Assembly: GCF_003477885.1 (NCBI RefSeq)
Contig: NZ_QUEE01000008.1
Span: 203,149-267,148, forward strand
DNA: 64,000 nt
Reading direction: 5' to 3'
From: Lachnotalea sp. AF33-28
GTDB taxonomy: Bacteria; Bacillota; Clostridia; Lachnospirales; Lachnospiraceae
This document shows, in pieces, positions 24,711-34,171 of this stretch (positions within the stretch are counted from its first letter, which is position 1; the number at the start of each line of letters is the position of its first letter). A program made the position numbers and the translations under genes. The notes beneath the pieces are model-generated. The model had not been told where the DNA came from. It did not search any database and saw nothing but the letters and a program-made list of their open reading frames with translations.

Positions 24711-26189
24711 ATGTTTCACTCTGACAAAACGGATTTTCTCGGCGGAAGTGGATTCCAGCGCGATGAGAAACGCAGCCGCGTTTCCCTCCTTGTCCATCTC
24801 AACTTCAGCTTCCAGCAGCTCGCCGGGCAGCACATGCTCCTCGGTCAGCAGGAAATGCTGTGCGCGCACATGGACGCCGTCCAGTGTCAGGGTCCCCATG
24901 CGGATGACGAGGCGGCCGTCACAGGCGGTGACCGTGATGCTGCCATACCCCATATCCATGTATTCACCGGCTATTTCGTCCAGGGAAACAGGACAGGGAT
25001 ACTGTATAGATAGCTGGGGATCAGGCCGTTTTTGGCTGGCTGCCTGTTCTTTACGCTTCTGTGAGAACTGATGAAACCTGCCGATCCAGTCCACCGGCTC
25101 CAGCTCCAGATACCGGTCCAGCAGCGTATAGCGCATGGCTCTCGCGCCGAAAGCATTTTCGGAATTGGTCAGCACGGTAAAAGCCAGGCCACGGGAGGGT
25201 ACAAAGCATTGATCGGCGATAAAACCGTCAATATGTCCTCCGTGGTGCAGGATGCGGACCCCGCGGTAGCATTCGGTAAACAGGCCCAGGCCATAGGACT
25301 GCATCTCCACGTATCCTTGCAGAGGCTCAATGACCGGATCGCTGATTAACATTTGAGGAGAGCACATTTCCCTGCATATTTCTTCGGAGAGAATCTGTTT
25401 CCCCTCATAGGAGCCGTTGTGCAGGAACATCGCGTCCCATTGTGCCAGCTGATGGCTTGTGAGGCTGATGGATCCTGCGGCCCTCATGGTGTTTAAAGTG
25501 GCGTATTCTACCTTTTCATTGTGGCCGCTCTTGTCGTTAAAGCGGTATCCGACGGCCGGATCTTTTGCGGCCGCCAGGTCCGGGGCATCGAAGGCCACAT
25601 AGCCCAAGCCCAGCGGGTCGGTAATGTTTTCCTTTAGGAAGTTCTCCCAAGAGGTGCCGGATACCCGTTCAATCACAAAGCCGGCCAGCGTAAACATCAG
25701 GTTCTGATACTGCATTTTGTACCGGAACGGCGCATTGGGCTTCAGATAGCGCAGGATGCGGATCATATCGGCTTCGGTATAGGTATCCAGCCGGGGATAC
25801 CAGGAGACCTCATGGCGGGGCAGACCGCAGCGATGGCAGAGCATATCCCGTACGGTCAGATGCGCTCCGGCATAGGGGTCGTACATTTCAAATTCCGGTA
25901 TGTATTTGCGAACCGGATCCTCCAGATTTAAAAGCCCTCTGTCACACAGGACGCCGATGGCGGCGGCGGTGAAGGACTTGGTGCAGGAGCCGATCGCATA
26001 CATGGTATCCGGCCCTGCGCAAAGACTGTGTTCCAGATCCTTATACCCGGCATTAAAATGCTGATAAGGGGAATCGCACGAAGCTGTGCGCTGCGGATCC
26101 CGGTACACGGTTACGCTTACGGAAGGTATCTGAAACGTCTCCAGAAATTCCTCCAGATGTTGATTCAGATGTTTTCCAGCATCACTCAT
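24708..26189 (-). CDS. Serine hydrolase, beta-lactamase class C/penicillin-binding fold
   Basis: About 493 residues from the ATG at 26189; an upstream TTG start would lie inside the GGAGG ribosome site and is rejected. The SxxK nucleophile motif is SCTK in MYAIGSCTKSFTAAAIG and the YxN-type motif is likely YQNLMFTLAG; a late HHGGHIDGF supplies the HxG box. A C-terminal domain of about 130 residues resembles DUF3471-like extensions. No signal peptide is seen, so it is probably cytoplasmic, consistent with acting on imported peptides such as D-amino-acid-containing ones. It shares direction with the peptide-binding protein gene upstream. Confidence 0.87.
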   Translation of the reverse strand: MSDAGKHLNQHLEEFLETFQIPSVSVTVYRDPQRTASCDSPYQHFNAGYKDLEHSLCAGPDTMYAIGSCTKSFTAAAIGVLCDRGLLNLEDPVRKYIPEFEMYDPYAGAHLTVRDMLCHRCGLPRHEVSWYPRLDTYTEADMIRILRYLKPNAPFRYKMQYQNLMFTLAGFVIERVSGTSWENFLKENITDPLGLGYVAFDAPDLAAAKDPAVGYRFNDKSGHNEKVEYATLNTMRAAGSISLTSHQLAQWDAMFLHNGSYEGKQILSEEICREMCSPQMLISDPVIEPLQGYVEMQSYGLGLFTECYRGVRILHHGGHIDGFIADQCFVPSRGLAFTVLTNSENAFGARAMRYTLLDRYLELEPVDWIGRFHQFSQKRKEQAASQKRPDPQLSIQYPCPVSLDEIAGEYMDMGYGSITVTACDGRLVIRMGTLTLDGVHVRAQHFLLTEEHVLPGELLEAEVEMDKEGNAAAFLIALESTSAEKIRFVRVKH

Positions 26190-26230
26190 ATTAACCTCCA
26201 ATTCCGCGCATCTACAATGCGCAATGCCGA

Positions 26231-26266
26231 TAAAGTCCCCCCGTTTTCTATTCCGGAGGGACTTTA
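26231..26266 (-). terminator. Terminator after the peptide-binding protein gene
   Basis: TAAAGTCCC (26231-26239) pairs with GGGACTTTA (26258-26266) just past the minus-strand stop at 26271. It may be only partial, since the serine hydrolase gene follows in the same direction. Confidence 0.65.
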
Positions 26267-26270
26267 GTGA

Positions 26271-27833
26271 TTACTTCCAGCTCACATCCTTGAACAGGGT
26301 GCGAACGAAGGAAGGCTCAAAGTTTAAATCCTTATTCCATGCCGCTGTGGATTTCTTGTTGAACAGCGGGATATAAGCGCATTCATCCTGAATGATTTCC
26401 TCAGCTTGTTTGTAGATGTCAAGACGCGTGTCCTTATCGACCGTTTCTGCGCCCTGGGCAAACAGAGTATCCAGATCCGCATTGGACAGTCTGGCCATGT
26501 TCAGTCCGTTGATATAATCGGTACCGACAAAGGTTTTAATGAAATCGTAGTCGCGGTTTAAGCTCTGCCCCATATCCGTAAATGTGAAGTTGCCGGTTAC
26601 ACAGTCGTTCACTAAAGCATTGCCCTCCATGCCCTCTACGGTACCGGTGATACCGATAGCAGCCAGCTGGGACTGTACTACCTGCATGACCTTTTCAAAG
26701 TAGGTGCCGCTTACGGTTTTCATGCTGCCGATATCCAGCCCGTCGGGATAGCCGGCTTCAGCCAGCAGCTGTTTAGCCTTTTCCACATCATAGTCAAATG
26801 CGGTGTGGCTTTCATCAAAGCCGAATACTCTGGGGGTCGCCAGGGAGGTAGCCGGATCTGCCAGCCCGTCCGCAGCCATGTCGATGATATCCTGACGGTT
26901 GATCGCATAAGCGATCGCCTGACGGAGCTTCTTGTTGTTAAACGGTTCCACCTCAGTGTTGAAAATCAGGTATGTAACATGATTGGAGGTATAGGAAGCG
27001 CTGCCGTAGTTCGGGTTGCCGGTAACGGATTCCCATTCCGATGTGGGAACGGAGCAGATGTCCAGTTCTCCCGCCTCAAATGCCGTAAAGGCGGTGGTGG
27101 GATCCACGATCAGTTCAAAGTTTATGGTTTTGATCGGGGGTTCACCGTCCCAGTAGCCTGCATATGCTTCCATCGTAACCTTTACATCGGTTATGGCTTC
27201 CGTCAGCTGATATGCGCCGGTGCCGCAGGTATTAAAACCCATCTGTCCCTGCTCATCCTTGTTATCCTCAGCAAATTTTTCATTGATGATACCGATGGCC
27301 GAGATATTCTCGAGCAGAGGTGCAAAGGGATATTTCAGTGTGAATACAACCGTGGAATCGTCCGTCGCGGCAACGGACTCGATCGGCTCCACATAGCTCT
27401 GCATATAAGCGCTTTCCAGACAGCGGTTGAAGGAGTATACAACATCACTGGCTTTGAGTGTCTCGCCGTTGTGGAAGGTTACGCCCTCCCTGATTTTAAA
27501 GGTCCAGTTCAGGTTGTCCTCGCTTACGGTGTATTCGGTTGCGAGCACAGGGATTTCTTTGTTGTCTTTATCGATCCAGTAAAGCGGTTCGTAGATCTGG
27601 CGGCTCATCAGCATGTCGTTTTCCAGCGCCAGATTGTGGGGATCCAGTGTGTTGAACGCATCGGGAATGCGGTAATTCAGGTCGGTGCGTCCGGCGGATG
27701 AGGAATTGTTTCCGCTGTTGCCTGTCGCGGTGGTATCGCCTTCATTGTTGGAATTATTGCTGCAGGCAGCCAGCCCCAGCACCAGGATCAGAGCGCAGAA
27801 TGCTGCTAAGGCTCTTTTTACTGCTTTTTTCAT
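26271..27833 (-). CDS. Peptide ABC transporter substrate-binding lipoprotein (family 5)
   Basis: About 520 residues from the ATG at 27833, which follows AAGGAGGAAACTATT; the longer frame is discarded. The signal peptide ends in LGLAACS. Family-5 signature features include FNTLDPHNLALENDMLMSRQIYEPL (in part: NLALENDMLMSRQIYEPL), VSEDNLNWTFKIREGVTFHNG (in part: LNWTFKIREGVTFHNG) and LRQAIAYAINRQDI. It captures oligopeptides outside the cell for the divergently encoded permeases. The intergenic region to 28082 holds promoters for both directions; the minus one includes TATAAT in GTGTATAATATT. Confidence 0.92.
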   Translation of the reverse strand: MKKAVKRALAAFCALILVLGLAACSNNSNNEGDTTATGNSGNNSSSAGRTDLNYRIPDAFNTLDPHNLALENDMLMSRQIYEPLYWIDKDNKEIPVLATEYTVSEDNLNWTFKIREGVTFHNGETLKASDVVYSFNRCLESAYMQSYVEPIESVAATDDSTVVFTLKYPFAPLLENISAIGIINEKFAEDNKDEQGQMGFNTCGTGAYQLTEAITDVKVTMEAYAGYWDGEPPIKTINFELIVDPTTAFTAFEAGELDICSVPTSEWESVTGNPNYGSASYTSNHVTYLIFNTEVEPFNNKKLRQAIAYAINRQDIIDMAADGLADPATSLATPRVFGFDESHTAFDYDVEKAKQLLAEAGYPDGLDIGSMKTVSGTYFEKVMQVVQSQLAAIGITGTVEGMEGNALVNDCVTGNFTFTDMGQSLNRDYDFIKTFVGTDYINGLNMARLSNADLDTLFAQGAETVDKDTRLDIYKQAEEIIQDECAYIPLFNKKSTAAWNKDLNFEPSFVRTLFKDVSWK

Positions 27834-27949
27834 AATAGTTTCCTCCTTATTAAAGTATTTAATATTATACACTAAATTCAGACAGATGTATTTGCAAAAA
27901 TATCACACTCCATATGAATAAAAGTTATACCTTATACACCGGCATCCGG

Positions 27950-27978
27950 TTGACAGAACCCCAAACATGCAATAATAT
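27950..27978 (+). promoter_or_regulatory. Promoter of the peptide-transporter operon
   Basis: TTGACA (27950-27955), a 17-base spacer and TAATAT (27973-27978) stand 104 bases before the permease start. It would drive the plus-strand run from the first permease to the LysR gene. Confidence 0.75.
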
Positions 27979-28081
27979 AAGACTATGTGCAACTGTACTG
28001 CAATAAAGTAATGAAGTAATTGGAAAAATATCCATGAAAATTATGCATGTTGTACAGTTAAATTGAAAGGAAGGCTTATTT

Positions 28082-29011
28082 ATGCTGAAATACACGATCA
28101 AGCGTCTGCTTCTCATCATTCCGACCCTGTTGGGCGTATTATTTATCGTTTTTGCGATCATGAATTTTACGCCGGGTAATCCCGGCAGGCAGATCCTCGG
28201 TATATCCGCCAAGCAGGAGCAGGTGGATCAGCTGAACCATGAACTGGGATTTGACCGTCCGTTCTTTTCGCGCTTTTTTTCCTATATCGGAGATCTGGCG
28301 CAGGGAGATCTGGGCATATCCTATCGGACCAGGCAGCCCTTCGCCGATGAATTCTTCGGGAAGCTGCCGATCACTTTAAAGCTGGGCACCTGGGGGTTTG
28401 TTTTTTCATCCATTATCGGCGTGTCGCTGGGAATCCTGTCGGCGGTGAAACAGTATTCCTGGACGGATACCTTCAGCACCCTGGCGGCGATTCTGTTTGC
28501 CTCGATTCCCGCGTTCTTTTTGGGGATGGTGCTGATCTACCTGTTCGGCCTGCAGCTGGGGCTTCTGCCCACCCACGGCATCGACGGCTGGAAGAGCTAT
28601 GTGCTTCCGGTGGCAACGCTGACTGCAGGAGGCAGCGCGGCCATCATGCGGCTGACCAGGACGACGATGTTAGAGGCCATCCGCCAGGATTACATAAGGA
28701 CCGCTAAGGCCAAGGGCTGCAGCAATGCGCGCATGATCTGGAAACATGCGCTGAAAAACGCGGTGCTGCCGGTTCTGACTGTGATGGGCACCAGCTTCGG
28801 CTCCATCTTAGGCGGCGCCGTGATCTGTGAAACCGTATTTTCGATACCGGGCCTGGGCACCTATGTGCTGACGGCCATCCGGAGCAAGGATGTTCCGGTG
28901 GTGATGTCGTCCACCGTTTTTCTTGCCGCGTTCTTCTGTCTGGTTATGGTGGTCGTGGATCTGCTCTATGCGGTGATCGACCCGCGGATCCGCGAACGTG
29001 TGAGCAGGTAG
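28082..29011 (+). CDS. Peptide ABC transporter permease (DppB/OppB type)
   Basis: A 309-residue permease with six membrane segments. It has the N-terminal MLKYTIKRLLLIIPTLLGV start and the GNPGRQILG segment typical of DppB, and the cytoplasmic loop AIRQDYIRTAKAKGCSNARM, the contact with the ATPases. GAAAGGAAGG precedes the start. It pairs with the DppC-type permease encoded 50 bases downstream. Confidence 0.95.
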   Translation: MLKYTIKRLLLIIPTLLGVLFIVFAIMNFTPGNPGRQILGISAKQEQVDQLNHELGFDRPFFSRFFSYIGDLAQGDLGISYRTRQPFADEFFGKLPITLKLGTWGFVFSSIIGVSLGILSAVKQYSWTDTFSTLAAILFASIPAFFLGMVLIYLFGLQLGLLPTHGIDGWKSYVLPVATLTAGGSAAIMRLTRTTMLEAIRQDYIRTAKAKGCSNARMIWKHALKNAVLPVLTVMGTSFGSILGGAVICETVFSIPGLGTYVLTAIRSKDVPVVMSSTVFLAAFFCLVMVVVDLLYAVIDPRIRERVSR

Positions 29012-29062
29012 TGCTCTGGGGCGCTGTGCTTTGATAATTAAGAGATTAGAATGGAGAAAGCA

Positions 29063-29938
29063 ATGAAGAGTACATTCACGAAAAAGAAGAGGAGAGGCGA
29101 AAGGGCGGGGGAGACCTGGAAGCTCTTTAAGAAGAATAAAGCGGCTATGGTAGGGCTCTGCGTGCTGTTTATCTTTGTGTTTTTTGCAGTTTTTGCAGAC
29201 GTGATCATTCCTTATTCCAAGGCCATTACGCAAAATTCCGCGGATAGGCTGATGGCACCCTGCGCCTCACACTGGTTCGGCACGGATGAGTTCGGCCGGG
29301 ACATGTTTGCCAGGGTGGTGCATGGCAGCCGCAGGTCGTTGTCTCTGGGCGTGGGCACCACGTTGATCTCGCTGCTGATCGGCGGTTTTATCGGCGCCTG
29401 CTGCGGGCTGTACGGCTCGAAATTTGACAGTGTGGTGATGAGGCTCTGCGATGTGCTAAACTGTGTGCCGGGGCTTTTGTTCGCGCTGGCGGTGGTCGCC
29501 GCCCTGGGAAGCAGCATGCAGAACCTGCTGATCGCTGTGACGGTCATCAGTATTCCGGGTTTTATCCGTATTGTGCGTTCGGTCATCCTGTCCATCGTGG
29601 AACAGGAATATATCTATGCGGCCAGGGCCTGCGACAGCAGCAACTGGGTGATCATCACCCGCCATATCCTTCCCAACGCCATGGGTCCCATCATCGTGCA
29701 GGCCAGCATGTCCGTGGCCTCCATGATGCTGACTGCCGCCGGGCTGTCCTTTATCGGCATGGGTGTACAGCCTCCGACGCCGGAATGGGGCGTAATGCTT
29801 AGCACGGCGAGAGAGTACATGTCCAAAGCGCCGTATCTCCTGGCATTTCCGGGAATCGCAATCGCGCTTAGCGCTCTGTCGTTAAACCTGGTGGGCGACG
29901 GCCTTAGGGATGCGCTGGATCCGAAGCTGAAGGCATAA
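29063..29938 (+). CDS. Peptide ABC transporter permease (DppC/OppC type)
   Basis: About 291 residues. The ATG at 29063 is favoured by GGAG six bases upstream; an ATG twelve bases earlier lacks a site. The N-terminal cytoplasmic part with FKKNKAAMVGL, the HWFGTDEFGRDMF motif after the first span, and the ATPase-contact loop EQEYIYAARACDSSNWVI are classical for DppC. It completes the membrane channel of the peptide importer. Confidence 0.95.
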   Translation: MKSTFTKKKRRGERAGETWKLFKKNKAAMVGLCVLFIFVFFAVFADVIIPYSKAITQNSADRLMAPCASHWFGTDEFGRDMFARVVHGSRRSLSLGVGTTLISLLIGGFIGACCGLYGSKFDSVVMRLCDVLNCVPGLLFALAVVAALGSSMQNLLIAVTVISIPGFIRIVRSVILSIVEQEYIYAARACDSSNWVIITRHILPNAMGPIIVQASMSVASMMLTAAGLSFIGMGVQPPTPEWGVMLSTAREYMSKAPYLLAFPGIAIALSALSLNLVGDGLRDALDPKLKA

Positions 29939-29953
29939 GGGGGAGAACGATCG

Positions 29954-30946
29954 ATGAACGAACAGGAAACACTGTTATCCATAAAAAATCTGAAAACATA
30001 TTTTGTCAATGAGGACCAGGTATTAAAGGCCGTGGACGATGTGAGCTTTGACGTGAAACGGGGGGAGACCCTCGGCATTGTCGGCGAGAGCGGATGCGGA
30101 AAAAGCATCAGCTGCATGTCCATACTGAAACTGGTGCAGAGCCCCAATGTGCGGTATGAGGGCGGAGAAATTCTGTTTGAAGGCAAAAATACGCTGAAGA
30201 TGACGGAAAAGGAGCTTAGAAAGCTTCGCGGAAAAGAAATTTCCGTCATATTCCAGGAGCCGATGACGGCGTTAAACCCGCTGTATACGGTGGGTGACCA
30301 GATGATGGAGGCTCTTAAGATACATAAGAAGCTAAGCACGAAAAATGCCAGGGAAAAATGTGTGGAATACCTGGAAAAGGTGAAGATACCGATGCCTAAG
30401 GAGATGCTGAACCGCTATCCGTTCAGCCTGTCCGGCGGCATGAGACAGAGGGTTATGATCGCGATGGCCCTGATTACCAATCCCAAGCTGATCATCGCGG
30501 ATGAGCCGACCACTGCGCTGGACGTTACGATTCAGGCACAGATACTGGATCTGATGAACGCGTTGAAGGATGTGACCGGCAGCTCCTGCATCTTTATTAC
30601 CCATGATCTGGGCGTGATCAGTGAGATGGCGGACCGTGTGGTGGTGATGTACGGCGGAAAAGTATGTGAAGTGGCTGATACGGATGTGCTGTTTGAACAT
30701 GCAATGCATCCCTATACCCAGGGCCTGATTCACTCCAGGCCCACATCGGATTATGACGGAGACCGTCTGCAGGTGATACCGGGAAACGTGCCATCCTTAA
30801 ACGATAAGCCTGCGGGCTGTCCGTTCCATCCCCGCTGCCCGTATGCCAGCAAGCAGTGCGGGGAAGCGTTTCCGCCGGAGAGAGTATATCCTGACGGGCA
30901 CAGGGTTTCCTGCTGGAAATACTGCAATGCTTCGGAGGTGCAATGA
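29954..30946 (+). CDS. oppD: Peptide ABC transporter ATP-binding protein (OppD type)
   Basis: A 330-residue ATPase: Walker A GESGCGKSISCMSILKL, signature FSLSGGMRQRVMIAMAL, Walker B LIIADEPTTALDVT. The C-terminal domain (MHPYTQGLIHSRP then CPFHPRCPYASKQC) has the cysteines typical of Opp/Dpp ATPases, which may hold an iron-sulfur cluster. Its stop overlaps the next gene's start as ATGA. Confidence 0.95.
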   Translation: MNEQETLLSIKNLKTYFVNEDQVLKAVDDVSFDVKRGETLGIVGESGCGKSISCMSILKLVQSPNVRYEGGEILFEGKNTLKMTEKELRKLRGKEISVIFQEPMTALNPLYTVGDQMMEALKIHKKLSTKNAREKCVEYLEKVKIPMPKEMLNRYPFSLSGGMRQRVMIAMALITNPKLIIADEPTTALDVTIQAQILDLMNALKDVTGSSCIFITHDLGVISEMADRVVVMYGGKVCEVADTDVLFEHAMHPYTQGLIHSRPTSDYDGDRLQVIPGNVPSLNDKPAGCPFHPRCPYASKQCGEAFPPERVYPDGHRVSCWKYCNASEVQ

Positions 30947-31947
30947 TGGAAAACATAATGGAAGTACAGCACTTGAAAAAATATTTTCCGGTGAAGGGCG
31001 GATTCGTCAGCCATACGCTCGGTTATGTGCAGGCTGTGGATGATATAAGCTTTACCATTAAGAAAGGCCGGGTGCTGGGTCTGGTGGGAGAGAGCGGCTG
31101 CGGCAAGTCCACAGTTGGCAGAACCATACTGGGACTGACGCCGGCTACGGAAGGAAAGATACTGTTTGAAGGTGAGGATATCGCCGGCGCCAAAGGTGAG
31201 AAGCAGCATGAGATCCGCCGGAAGATGCAGATCGTATTTCAGGACCCGTATTCTTCGCTGGATCCGCGGATGACGGTATACGATCTGATCAGCGAAGGCA
31301 TGGTCGCGCAGAAGATGGTCGATGGAAGGGCGGATCTGGAAGAAAAGGTGAACGAGCTGATGCTGAAATGCGGACTCTTTCCGGAACAGGCCAACCGCTA
31401 CCCGCATCAGTTCTCCGGAGGGCAGAGGCAGAGAATCAGCATTGCCAGAGCCCTGGCAACCCGGCCGGAGTTCGTTGTCTGCGATGAGGCGGTATCGGCG
31501 CTGGACGTATCCATACAGGCCCAGATCATAAACCTGTTAAAGGACATGCAGGAAGAGATGGGGCTCACCTATCTGTTCATTTCCCATGATTTGAGCATCG
31601 TGCGTTTTATCAGCGACGATGTGGCGGTCATGTATCTGGGACAGATTGTGGAGATGGGAACCAAGGCGCAGATCTTTGACCATCCGGCGCATCCCTATAC
31701 ACAGGCCCTGCTGTCGGCCGCGCCCGCATTTACCAAAAAGGAAAAGCGGGAGAAAAAGAGGATACTGCTGGAGGGAGACCTGCCCACTCCCTATAATCCG
31801 CCGAAGGGCTGCCGCTTTGCCGGGCGCTGCCCATATGCGAAGCCGGAGTGCCAAGAAGTACAGGAACTGACAGAACTGGAAGACGGTCATATGGTGATGT
31901 GCCGCCGCGCGCAGGAGGAAGCACGCAGAAAAGGAGAACGGATATGA
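30943..31947 (+). CDS. oppF: Peptide ABC transporter ATP-binding protein (OppF type)
   Basis: A 334-residue ATPase: Walker A GESGCGKSTVGRTILGL, signature FSGGQRQRISIARALATRP, Walker B FVVCDEAVSALDVS. The C-terminal region ends with CRFAGRCPYAKPEC, the cysteine cluster of the family. It forms the second ATPase of the importer. An ATG directly after the first is an alternative start. Its TGA overlaps the ATG of the amidohydrolase gene. Confidence 0.95.
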   Translation: MMENIMEVQHLKKYFPVKGGFVSHTLGYVQAVDDISFTIKKGRVLGLVGESGCGKSTVGRTILGLTPATEGKILFEGEDIAGAKGEKQHEIRRKMQIVFQDPYSSLDPRMTVYDLISEGMVAQKMVDGRADLEEKVNELMLKCGLFPEQANRYPHQFSGGQRQRISIARALATRPEFVVCDEAVSALDVSIQAQIINLLKDMQEEMGLTYLFISHDLSIVRFISDDVAVMYLGQIVEMGTKAQIFDHPAHPYTQALLSAAPAFTKKEKREKKRILLEGDLPTPYNPPKGCRFAGRCPYAKPECQEVQELTELEDGHMVMCRRAQEEARRKGERI

Positions 31948-33137
31948 TAGTAACTGCAGACAGAGTGATCACAGGGGACGGTGTAACGGTGATTGAAAAC
32001 GGCAGTGTGGTTTTAGAAGGACAGAAGATCCTGGCCGTGGGACCCACCGCGCAGTTGAAGGAACGATATCCAGGTGAAGAGGAGACAGTCTATGAGGGCT
32101 GCACCCTGATGCCGGGTATGATTGATCTGCATACCCATATCGGATATTATTACGGAAGGCCCCAGGAGAGAGAATTTGAAGAGAACCCGATGCTTCACGC
32201 CTATTTCGTGCAGAAACGCATGGAAGAGACGCTTAAGGCCGGCGTGACCACGATCCGCGATGTATCCAGCGCAAACGGGATCGGCGTAACACTGAAGAAA
32301 GCCGCGTCATACGGTTATATCAAGGCTCCGAGGATTCTGACCAGCCTTCAGGGAATCTGCATGACCGGCGGACACGGTTACAATATGAAAGGCGCCGTCA
32401 TAGAGGCTGACGGGGTGGAAGAGGTGAGAAAGGCGGTCCGCAGAGATATACGCGACGGTGCCGACTGCATTAAAATACTCACCAGTGAGGCATACCGCGG
32501 GGAAGAGTTCTCAAAGGAAGAGATCCAGGCTGCCGTAAAGGAAGCCCATCGGTTCGGGAAACGGATCGCGGCCCATGCAGGCTACGGCACGTCCATCGGT
32601 GACTGCATCGATGCCGGGTGCGATACCATCGAACACGGTACGCATCTGACCGTCATGCAGGCGGAACAGATGAAGGCGGCGGATCAGACCTGGGTGCCCA
32701 CCATCTATGTGTTTAACGCCGCATACAATGCCGTGTGCCAGGTTGGCTGTGAGGATGAACTGCTCAATGATAACAGGGCTTACCTTAAAGATACGGTGGA
32801 TACATACCGGGAGAATTTTGAGACACTTTACCGCACCGGCGTGCGTGTCGCAACGGGTACGGATACGGACTGCCTCAATGTAGATGAGGCATCCCCTGTG
32901 GCAGGCGAATGTGCGTTCTTTGTGGAATACGGCATGCCGCCGGTTCGGGCGATTGAATGCGCTACGGCAAACGGGGCATATGCTCTGGGGCTGGGGGACA
33001 CCCTTGGCCAGCTGAAAGAAAACTATACGGCGGATATGATCGCAGTGAAAGGCAATCCGGCCGAGGACATCACGGCGCTTTGCCATGTGGAAGCCGTATA
33101 TCAGGCAGGGCGGCAGACTGGCTTTCGGCAGCCATGA
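31944..33137 (+). CDS. Amidohydrolase, imidazolonepropionase/prolidase-like metal hydrolase
   Basis: A 397-residue enzyme when read from the ATG overlapping the oppF stop; the longer frame is discarded. The metal ligands fit the amidohydrolase superfamily: HTH in IDLHTHIGYY, a probable bridging Lys in CIKILTSEA, His in AAHAGYG, His in EHGTHLT and the catalytic Asp in GTDTD. Members near this subgroup cleave C-terminal Lys/Arg or cyclic dipeptides and acyl amino acids, so with the peptide importer it is probably a peptidase. Its stop overlaps the start of the LysR gene. Confidence 0.87.
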   Translation: MIVTADRVITGDGVTVIENGSVVLEGQKILAVGPTAQLKERYPGEEETVYEGCTLMPGMIDLHTHIGYYYGRPQEREFEENPMLHAYFVQKRMEETLKAGVTTIRDVSSANGIGVTLKKAASYGYIKAPRILTSLQGICMTGGHGYNMKGAVIEADGVEEVRKAVRRDIRDGADCIKILTSEAYRGEEFSKEEIQAAVKEAHRFGKRIAAHAGYGTSIGDCIDAGCDTIEHGTHLTVMQAEQMKAADQTWVPTIYVFNAAYNAVCQVGCEDELLNDNRAYLKDTVDTYRENFETLYRTGVRVATGTDTDCLNVDEASPVAGECAFFVEYGMPPVRAIECATANGAYALGLGDTLGQLKENYTADMIAVKGNPAEDITALCHVEAVYQAGRQTGFRQP

Positions 33138-34063
33138 ATCTGAACCAGCTGGTCTATGCCAGCGAGATCAACCGGCTGGGATCCTTCAGCAGGGCGGCTC
33201 AGACTCTCTTTATCTCGCAGTCCGCGCTAAGCAAGTCCATTCATGCCTTGGAGATGGAGCTTGGGCAGGAAATCTTTATCCGCACAACAGACGGCGTTAC
33301 AATCACCGATTTTGGGAAAATGTTTCTGGCAGAAGCGGAAAAAGCGCTGCAGCATATAACAAAGATTAAAAACATGGCCATGCTGTCCCAGAATGAGTCC
33401 GGGGCCGGTCCGTTAAAATTCAGCGCTTCCTGCGGTCAGATGCTGTTTGCCGGCGAGATTTTTGCCGGGCTTCTGTACCGTTTCCTCGATGTGGATACGG
33501 ATTTCCGTTTTCGCCAGAGGAGTTACTCTGAAGTATATACGGATGTGAAGGACGGCGTGAGCGACGTGGGCGTATTGATGACCCTCAATACCTATACGGA
33601 GGATGCCTGCCAGATGTTTGAACGAAACGGGCTGGAATACCATACGCTGGGACGCTTGAATGTGGGCGTGGCGCTTCATAAGAACAATCCGGTGGCCAAG
33701 TCCGGCATCACGCGGCTGAAAAAGGGAATGCTGTCGGATCAGATGCTGATCATGATTGAAGAGACGCTGGATCCTTTCTCCAGAGAGCGGAAGGAGATTG
33801 AAGCTGCATTTGGCAGTCCGCGCACAGTATATGTGGCGGACAATGACACGGCTCTCAATTTAAGCGGCCAGGTTCCTGCTTTTTTCTGCGTTGCGCAGAG
33901 CAATAAAATCTACAGCAAGCTGAATATGTCCCTGACCATGCAGATATATCCTTATCAGAATGTGAATCTGAAGTATGAGTTTGGGTGGATTAAGCTTAAG
34001 AAAACGGAGCTCACAACGGTGGAGAAACTGTTTGTGGGCGAGATCACCAGACTGTTTCGTTAA
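33134..34063 (+). CDS. LysR-family transcriptional regulator
   Basis: A 309-residue regulator read from the ATG overlapping the amidohydrolase stop. The N-terminal helix-turn-helix MNLNQLVYASEINRLGSFS (then AAQTLFISQSALSKSIHALE) is typical; the C-terminal substrate-binding domain starts near residue 90. It is unusual for a LysR gene in sitting at the 3' end of a co-directed operon rather than divergent from it. It may control the cluster in response to a peptide or amino acid. Confidence 0.92.
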   Translation: MNLNQLVYASEINRLGSFSRAAQTLFISQSALSKSIHALEMELGQEIFIRTTDGVTITDFGKMFLAEAEKALQHITKIKNMAMLSQNESGAGPLKFSASCGQMLFAGEIFAGLLYRFLDVDTDFRFRQRSYSEVYTDVKDGVSDVGVLMTLNTYTEDACQMFERNGLEYHTLGRLNVGVALHKNNPVAKSGITRLKKGMLSDQMLIMIEETLDPFSRERKEIEAAFGSPRTVYVADNDTALNLSGQVPAFFCVAQSNKIYSKLNMSLTMQIYPYQNVNLKYEFGWIKLKKTELTTVEKLFVGEITRLFR

Positions 34064-34100
34064 ACTATAACAAGCGGCTGAAAAGGCCGCCGACCATGAA

Positions 34101-34134
34101 AAGGCCATCGCAGGGCTGTTAAGCGATGGCCTTT
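34101..34134 (+). terminator. Terminator after the peptide operon
   Basis: AAGGCCATCGC (34101-34111) and GCGATGGCCTT (34123-34133) form a perfect 11 bp stem followed by TTG. A second hairpin, GAATCCCGC/GCGGGATTC at about 34148-34167 with a following T-run, lies against the end of the facing epimerase gene. Confidence 0.85.
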
Positions 34135-34171
34135 GTCTGTGTACGGAGAATCCCGCGAGCGGGATTCTTTT

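Noticed and set aside
26805..27701. 298-residue plus-strand frame
   Set aside because: It lies antisense within the peptide-binding protein gene and has no start signal or motif.
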